Positions 1-3,987 of a stretch of DNA of 7,546 bases are shown piece by piece. Made by a program: the position numbers and the translations under genes. Origin of the DNA: Lachnospiraceae bacterium (GTDB lineage: Bacteria > Bacillota > Clostridia > Lachnospirales > Lachnospiraceae); contig JAILPU010000213.1 in the NCBI GenBank assembly GCA_024699395.1, positions 1 through 7,546 on the forward strand, in the 5' to 3' direction. Positions within the stretch are counted from its first letter, which is position 1. Each line of letters opens with the position of its first letter. A model generated the notes under the pieces. It saw only the letters and a list, made by a program, of their open reading frames with translations. It had not been told where the DNA came from and did no database searches.

Positions 1-2
1 GC

Positions 3-356
3 GCAAGTGGGTATTCACCTTATGAAGGTATTGTAAGTCCTGCATATACTGTGCTTTCACCAAATACTGATGTGGTTGATTCAAAATGTATTTCTTATTT
101 ATTTAAGCGGTCAGATATGACTCATGTTTTTCAAATTAATTCTCAGGGAATCACGTCAGATAACTGGAATCTCAAATATCCTGCATTGAGTGAGATTGAG
201 ATAAGCGTTTCACCTTATTTGGATGAACAACGTCTTATTGCGGATTTTTTAGGTCGAATTGATAATCTTATTACTCTTCATCAGCGTCAGTTGCAAAACT
301 GTTTTTTATTTTCGCCAGCAGTGCATCGAGAGCCCTCGATGCTCCTTTCCTGTTAA
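3..356 (+). CDS. hsdS: Type I restriction specificity subunit (HsdS), 3' part only, with aberrant tail
   Basis: The frame is open from the window edge, so the start lies outside. HsdS is the DNA-recognition subunit of type I restriction-modification complexes; two target-recognition domains are separated by coiled-coil spacers. The visible part has the end of a target-recognition domain (GIVSPAYTVLSP, a pattern common in HsdS) followed by the conserved spacer start DEQRLIADFLGRIDNLITLH. Normal HsdS proteins continue from here with a helix of some 25-40 charged residues. This one instead ends in about 20 residues of low-complexity, non-helical sequence (from NCFLF to the stop at 354-356). That tail is read through a terminator-like hairpin (288-312) and a perfect inverted repeat (323-342). 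The coding similarity therefore seems to stop near 290, suggesting a truncated gene or a silent cassette of a shuffling hsdS locus. No hsdM or hsdR is visible. The family call is firm; intactness is doubtful. Confidence 0.75.
   Translation, partial: ASGYSPYEGIVSPAYTVLSPNTDVVDSKCISYLFKRSDMTHVFQINSQGITSDNWNLKYPALSEIEISVSPYLDEQRLIADFLGRIDNLITLHQRQLQNCFLFSPAVHREPSMLLSC
288..312 (+). terminator. Terminator-like hairpin inside the hsdS tail
   Basis: The stem cagtt (288-292) pairs with aactg (297-301) around a GCAA loop, which is a stable GNRA tetraloop. It is followed by T6-A-T4 (302-312). The stem is only 5 bp, so termination strength is uncertain. It lies exactly where HsdS similarity ends, which suggests non-coding sequence has been joined to the hsdS coding region here. 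Confidence 0.4.
323..342. repeat. Perfect 8-bp inverted repeat
   Basis: gcatcgag (323-330) and ctcgatgc (335-342) are perfect inverted copies around a 4-nt spacer (agcc). No T-run follows on either strand, so it is not a standard intrinsic terminator. It sits between the end of hsdS similarity and the terminator of the opposing operon. It could be a recombinase half-site pair, a scar or a simple RNA hairpin; nothing here decides between these. Confidence 0.4.
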
Positions 357-358
357 AC

Positions 359-390
359 AAAAAAGAGCCCCAGTCACAAGGACTGAGGCT
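359..390 (-). terminator. Intrinsic terminator of the five-gene minus-strand operon
   Basis: Read on the minus strand, agcctcagtc (390-381) pairs with gactggggct (375-366) around a 5-nt loop, a 10-bp stem with one A-C mismatch. It is followed by C and T6 (364-359). It begins 21 nt after the stop codon of the PP-loop gene at 412. The T-run lies a few bases from the hsdS stop, so the two convergent genes are packed tightly. Confidence 0.85.
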
Positions 391-411
391 TATTGTAAAA
401 AAGTTGTTGAT

Positions 412-1809
412 TTAACAAGGGCCGCCTTCGGCACCGTGGAAGGCTCCTGCAGGATATTTCCAATCGGATTGATATATATCATTGGTTGAAAAATCTCCTG
501 TTATCAGGGATTTTAAAGCTTTTTTGTCCCCGTGATAGACGCAGGAGTCTGTGTTTTTGATAAAGCTTTCAAGATCACATTTGTTGTCCAGGGTGAATCC
601 TAAGACCTCTTCATCTTTCTTTAGCGCTTCCCATTCATTGGGGTATAGTTCTTTTATGCCGGCAAAGTGTTGAGGTGTTGAAAAGATGCAGCATGCACAT
701 GAACAACGGTTCCAGCCACATGAATAACAAGGATGTGGTCTAATATGATGTCTTTTGATAATCTCCCATACATCTTTTTCGGACCAGTTAAGCACGGGGC
801 GCCATTGGTGTACAAGACGTTTGTTTTTCTTAACTGCGTTGGTTCTGTGTATTTCAATCTCATTATAGGCACTTCTTCCGGTACTTTCTCCTCTTCTCTC
901 GCCGCTTACAACAAGGATTTTTATGTTTTCCTTAGTCTTTTCAAGATTTGAAGTGACAGAGTCCTGAACGGCTGCTTTTAAAGCACCGGAGCACCATCTT
1001 CCCTGATGAGTTGTTCCTTTTGCAGGGAACTTATGCCTTTTACCTCCAATCTTTTCCAAAATATCCAGGTTATCGAGGTTCGACATTAAAGAATCACACA
1101 CCATGATCTTAAGGTATGCGGAGCACCAGCGCCTGCTTAGGTCACCTGTTTTTGCGGGGAATTTGTACCTGTAGCCATATGGTTTTAGCAGTTCCTCCAT
1201 GTTTGAACAGGCAGATTGTTTTATTTCAAGACAATCTATGTACCTCTTTGATTCCTTACATCTGAATACTTCACCGGTATCCGGATCCATCCATTCTATC
1301 GGTTCGGAAGCACCCAGTCTGTATAATTCTCCGAAGAAGCCGTTTATCCTATAAGATACCCTTAATGGGATATTTTGCGCTTCAGAGAAGGCTTTTACGT
1401 AGTTTTGGGTGCATTTCCAATCCATGCGTCTTATGGGATTTCCACCATCGATGTCGTGGTGCCATAGCTCAATCTTCTTAGCAGGAACACCAAGCTCGCG
1501 AAGATACAGATATGACGCCAAAGAATCTTTACCACCTGAAAATAATACGATGATAAGATCGTAGTTTTCCAAAGGCAAGAGCTTATCCAGATAAATGTCA
1601 CGAAAATGATTTGTATCGGTTCTTCCGTGTACGAAAGGTTCGATTTGTTTTCCTTTTCCGTAAACTTGTTTTATTTTATCTGCAGCTGCCCATACCACAG
1701 GCGTATCTTTTGTACAGTCAATATCCTTTATGTATGGTGGGATCACTATTTTTAGTGCTTCCTGAACCTCTTTCATCTCGAAGAGGTTACGTTGTTTTTC
1801 CTTAACCAT
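412..1809 (-). CDS. PAPS-reductase-family PP-loop protein with duplicated RWCS module
   Basis: 465 aa. The ATP-pyrophosphatase P-loop SGGKDS lies at residues 91-96, followed by a WHHDIDGG segment typical of PAPS reductase-like proteins (the superfamily that also holds DndC and IbrA). Members adenylate or reduce sulfur compounds or modify nucleic acids; the substrate here is unknown. Residues 216-245 and 260-289 are a tandem duplication built on KFPAK...RWCS..LK. A dense cysteine cluster at 361-374 (CYSCGWNRCSCACC) aligns with the HPxYxxGxxRxxCxxC region of the family and may hold Fe-S or zinc. The last residues are GGPC. A longer frame starts at 1827, but AGAAAGGA lies just upstream of the ATG at 1809, which I prefer. 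That start puts QRNLFE, a possible sliding-clamp-binding peptide, at residues 6-11. It is the last gene before the operon terminator. No dndA/B/D/E or ssp partner is present, so it is not a standard phosphorothioation locus. Confidence 0.88.
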   Translation of the reverse strand: MVKEKQRNLFEMKEVQEALKIVIPPYIKDIDCTKDTPVVWAAADKIKQVYGKGKQIEPFVHGRTDTNHFRDIYLDKLLPLENYDLIIVLFSGGKDSLASYLYLRELGVPAKKIELWHHDIDGGNPIRRMDWKCTQNYVKAFSEAQNIPLRVSYRINGFFGELYRLGASEPIEWMDPDTGEVFRCKESKRYIDCLEIKQSACSNMEELLKPYGYRYKFPAKTGDLSRRWCSAYLKIMVCDSLMSNLDNLDILEKIGGKRHKFPAKGTTHQGRWCSGALKAAVQDSVTSNLEKTKENIKILVVSGERRGESTGRSAYNEIEIHRTNAVKKNKRLVHQWRPVLNWSEKDVWEIIKRHHIRPHPCYSCGWNRCSCACCIFSTPQHFAGIKELYPNEWEALKKDEEVLGFTLDNKCDLESFIKNTDSCVYHGDKKALKSLITGDFSTNDIYQSDWKYPAGAFHGAEGGPC

Positions 1810-1821
1810 AATTTTCCTTTC

Positions 1822-1833
1822 TGCCATATGGCA
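1822..1833 (-). other. Palindrome tgccatatggca just before the PP-loop gene ribosome binding site
   Basis: This is a perfect 12-bp palindrome that can fold as a 4-bp stem with an ATAT loop in the mRNA. It ends 12 nt before the preferred ATG at 1809 and contains the alternative upstream ATG at 1827. The upstream ATG therefore lies in potential secondary structure and has no good ribosome binding site of its own. Function unknown; possibly an RNA element modulating initiation. Confidence 0.35.
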
Positions 1834-1843
1834 AAAGTTTAAT

Positions 1844-2263
1844 TTACTTAAAAGCTCCAGCCTCTATACGAAAACCGCAATTTGGACAGAACTTATCATA
1901 GATATTGATCCCATGACCGCAGTTTCCGCACGTATAATGGTCGTATTTATGACCATATTTTCCTTTGTGGAATTTGGGTTTAACAGGAATATCTTTTGAA
2001 AATTCGTAGATCATGCGTTTAAGGACACGGTTTCTTATGGCATCGTCTACATTTTTTAGATTTTCTACCCAAGTGATTGCTGTATTGCAGCCTACCATAG
2101 GTGATATGGATTCGAGTCTTTTCTTATGTTCTGTCGTTGGCTTATAAGCGGGGCTCTTTTTCTTATGCTGTTTGTCTGAAATAGGGGTTTTTATCTCAGC
2201 GGGTGTATTAGCTTTTAATAACGCCTTTACTTGTTGATATTCAAACAGATTAAGCTGTTCCAT
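1844..2263 (-). CDS. Small zinc-ribbon protein with N-terminal clamp-binding-like motif
   Basis: 139 aa; family not recognised. The N-terminus is MEQLNLFEYQQVKALLK: QLNLF (residues 3-7) is one substitution from the sliding-clamp pentapeptide QL(S/D)LF and is followed by a probable helix. A lysine-rich, probably disordered linker (about 20-50) and a helical segment (about 55-92, VENLKNVDDAIRNRVLKRM) follow. A C-terminal zinc ribbon has cysteines at 112, 115, 126 and 129 (CGNC...CPNC), suggesting nucleic acid or protein binding. The frame can be extended 16 codons to an ATG at 2311, but that ATG abuts a GC-rich hairpin. AGAAAGGAAG lies at perfect spacing before the ATG at 2263, so I chose that. 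It sits between the RadC-like and PP-loop genes, all co-directional, with about 34 nt between its stop and the next start. Its N-terminus resembles that of the PP-loop protein next door. Function is inferred only: a clamp-tethered adaptor is possible. Confidence 0.8.
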   Translation of the reverse strand: MEQLNLFEYQQVKALLKANTPAEIKTPISDKQHKKKSPAYKPTTEHKKRLESISPMVGCNTAITWVENLKNVDDAIRNRVLKRMIYEFSKDIPVKPKFHKGKYGHKYDHYTCGNCGHGINIYDKFCPNCGFRIEAGAFK

Positions 2264-2280
2264 AAGTCTTCCTTTCTGAT

Positions 2281-2307
2281 AAAAGAAAGCGGGGATATCC
2301 CCCGCTT
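2281..2307 (-). terminator. GC-rich hairpin with short T-run between RadC-like and zinc-ribbon genes
   Basis: On the minus strand, aagcgggg (2307-2300) pairs with ccccgctt (2294-2287) around a 5-nt loop, followed by TCTTTT. It starts 5 nt after the RadC-like stop and ends about 20 nt before the zinc-ribbon start. The T-run is interrupted, so it may act as a leaky terminator, an RNA-stability element or a processing site rather than a full stop. Confidence 0.5.
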
Positions 2308-2312
2308 CCATA

Positions 2313-3023
2313 TCAAAGCACCATTGATTTTCTCGTTTTATCCCTAAATTCCTTTATCTTTTCCCAACACTCATCTTCTGTTCCTTCAAAAACTACCTCT
2401 GCCCGGTTTGATCCGATAATCTGATAGACGCCGAATTTTTGATAAGTGGGTCGTACCATGAAAATTTCCGGGGAAATTGGCATACAATCTTCATGTACTT
2501 CAGATGTTTCGGTTGATTCAGAAAAATAGTAATTTCTTTCATCAGGTTGATCGGCACACAAGAGATTATTTTGAGTCGGGAACAACTCAGGATTCGACAT
2601 CTTAAAGCTGTATGTGTTCCCGGAAAAACCCGATACAATGATATGATCCAGCACCTCTATTCCCAACAGGTTTGCAGCATTTATAATGTTTTTGGTTATC
2701 TCAAAATCATATGAGGAGGGCGTGAGTCCTCCTGAAGGATGATTATGAAAAAGCATTATACGTGTAGCATTGGATAACAGAGCGCTTTTAAGGATATTTG
2801 CTGGCCAGCAAAGGGATCTGTTGCAAGTCCCTATAGATACGGTATTAAAGTTGATAGGTTGGTTAATGTTGTTTAGGTTAACAACAATAACGTGTTCCCT
2901 GTCGAGGTCCTTTAATACTTCTTTCATAGCACTGACTGCATCTTCAGGGGTTTGTATCTGAGTATCACTAAACATAGGGATATCTTCAACGAGTTTGATC
3001 CGTACTTCTGAAAAATTATTCAT
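2313..3023 (-). CDS. RadC-like JAB/MPN domain protein
   Basis: 236 aa. Residues 40-145 form a RadC-type JAB (MPN) domain. It contains VSIGTCNRSL, then the metal-binding signature FHNHPSGGLTPSSYD (His93, His95, Asp106), then GIEVLDHIIVSG. The motif is intact, so a zinc-dependent isopeptidase/peptidase-like fold with metal is plausible, although the biochemical role of RadC proteins remains unsettled. They are very common on integrative elements, plasmids and phages. Residues 1-30 are a short N-terminal extension with TPEDAVSAMKEVL, as in other element-borne RadC proteins. Residues 150-236 are an unrecognised C-terminal extension: an acidic linker, then a small domain with VYQIIGSNRAEVVFEGTEDE. 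Start ATG 3023-3021 is supported by AAGGG six nt upstream. Its mRNA leader contains two hairpins (3037-3082) separating it from the clamp-loader gene. Confidence 0.9.
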   Translation of the reverse strand: MNNFSEVRIKLVEDIPMFSDTQIQTPEDAVSAMKEVLKDLDREHVIVVNLNNINQPINFNTVSIGTCNRSLCWPANILKSALLSNATRIMLFHNHPSGGLTPSSYDFEITKNIINAANLLGIEVLDHIIVSGFSGNTYSFKMSNPELFPTQNNLLCADQPDERNYYFSESTETSEVHEDCMPISPEIFMVRPTYQKFGVYQIIGSNRAEVVFEGTEDECWEKIKEFRDKTRKSMVL

Positions 3024-3036
3024 TTTTGTCCCTTCC

Positions 3037-3050
3037 GGGCTTAAAAGCCC
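3037..3050 (-). other. Small hairpin ahead of the RadC-like ribosome binding site
   Basis: gggct and agccc form a 5-bp stem with a 4-nt loop. It is placed directly after the T-run of the preceding terminator-like hairpin and directly before the AAGGG ribosome binding site. It could protect a processed 5' end or tune translation; this is inference from position alone. Confidence 0.35.
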
Positions 3051-3082
3051 AAAAAAGCAGAGAAGAAAAACCTCTCTGCTTT
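3051..3082 (-). terminator. Intrinsic terminator-like hairpin between clamp-loader and RadC-like genes
   Basis: On the minus strand, a 10-bp stem built on agcagaga/tctctgct (3082-3073 with 3063-3054) closes a 9-nt loop. It is followed by T6 (3056-3051). It starts 8 nt after the stop of the delta-like gene. By form it is a good intrinsic terminator, yet it lies inside a co-directional gene series with no obvious new promoter in the 68-nt gap, so partial termination or antitermination is implied. Confidence 0.7.
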
Positions 3083-3090
3083 AAGTGTTT

Positions 3091-3969
3091 TTAAGATATA
3101 AGTGAAAATAAGCCTTTTTTTAAGGCGACATCTGCAGGAATAAGCCCGCTTTTAACTGAAAAGATAAGGTTACTCAGCTCATTGATGTTTTTTAAGAGAA
3201 ATTCCTTTGAAAAGGATCCGAACACATTTGTGTATGCCCCGATATCCTTTAAGGAAAAAGCTGTTGCCTTAAGGGAAATCCTTAACTCTCTTAAAATAGC
3301 TGAAAGAGCACCTATTTCATTTCCTTTTAAGACTGTGATCTGTCTTGTGATTGCTTCAACATCCTTATTGATTATCATCTTTGATAAGGAGAACACTTCT
3401 TCAACGTCATGGTATGGGATATTTGTCTTTATCATATCCAGCGTGATAACGCTTCCCAATGCTGAAAGCATGTGGATATCAGAGTTTATGGTATATAAGG
3501 ACACTTCCGGGCTCTTTATATAGTTTTCTCTGATCATGAACTCACAAACAGCATCATCTTCTATTGAAGAATTGTTTAACAAGGTCTGCTTCTTAATAAA
3601 ATCAGGAAGCTTTTCATTGTATTTTTCCTTATTGCAAAGAAACACCAATCCTTTTTCGTTAAGGGTCTTGTAACCGGTCTTTCTTGCGTCAAAGTCCTTA
3701 AATCTTACGATCAGTTCACAGGTCTTGGGAGGATTCTCTACGTAGCTTTTTACTGCCTCATATCCGGTTTCAAGGTTATCTACCTTATAAATAAGTGCCT
3801 TTTTATTTCCTGCAAAGGGGAAAGACTCAATAAAATCGACCTCGTTTATGTCAAACGAATCAGTTTCTCTTAGATTGAGTTCAGGACAGGTTACAGGTCT
3901 TGTTAACTGATTTATACAGTGATCGACCATGAAAGGCTCGTCGCCACCGATGAAATTGATCTTACACAT
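3091..3969 (-). CDS. DNA polymerase III delta-subunit (HolA)-like clamp-loader protein
   Basis: 292 aa, somewhat shorter than cellular HolA (about 330-345 aa). Similarity runs the full length: FIGGDEPFMVDHCIN at the N-terminus (HolA has a G-x-E/D-x-F/Y-L start), SFPFAGNKKALIYKVDNL (residues 49-66, matching the 'PFF..RRLV.V' segment), and SYVENPPKTCELIV (75-88, matching 'YL.NPP..T.LV'). Next come a lysine-rich KTLNEKG segment, LPDFIKKQ, then VEEVFSLSKMIINKDVEAI and GNEIGALSAILRELR, corresponding to domain III. No Walker A is seen, as expected for delta. In E. coli delta, a hydrophobic Leu-Phe pair wedges into the sliding clamp and opens it; Pro51-Phe52 lies at the equivalent position here. The divergence and the neighbours suggest an accessory rather than chromosomal copy. 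GAGGAAG lies before the ATG, 18 nt after the helicase stop, so it is translated from the same message. A chromosomal holA identity is less likely because comEC and rpsT, its usual neighbours in Firmicutes, are absent. Confidence 0.78.
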   Translation of the reverse strand: MCKINFIGGDEPFMVDHCINQLTRPVTCPELNLRETDSFDINEVDFIESFPFAGNKKALIYKVDNLETGYEAVKSYVENPPKTCELIVRFKDFDARKTGYKTLNEKGLVFLCNKEKYNEKLPDFIKKQTLLNNSSIEDDAVCEFMIRENYIKSPEVSLYTINSDIHMLSALGSVITLDMIKTNIPYHDVEEVFSLSKMIINKDVEAITRQITVLKGNEIGALSAILRELRISLKATAFSLKDIGAYTNVFGSFSKEFLLKNINELSNLIFSVKSGLIPADVALKKGLFSLIS

Positions 3970-3987
3970 GGTTCTTCCTCTCTTTCT

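Noticed and set aside
412..1809. Identifying the PP-loop gene as dndC and the region as a DNA phosphorothioation locus.
   Set aside because: The P-loop and Cys motifs are shared across the whole PAPS-reductase superfamily. No dndB, dndD, dndE, cysteine desulfurase or ssp gene is present in the window.
1810..1827. Upstream ATG at 1827 as the start of the PP-loop gene.
   Set aside because: It lies inside the palindrome 1822-1833 without a good ribosome binding site, while AGAAAGGA sits correctly before the ATG at 1809. The first six codons of the longer frame are that ribosome binding site being read as protein.
2264..2311. Upstream ATG at 2311 as the start of the zinc-ribbon gene.
   Set aside because: It immediately precedes the GC-rich hairpin 2287-2307 and the extra residues are translated hairpin. 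AGAAAGGAAG precedes the ATG at 2263.
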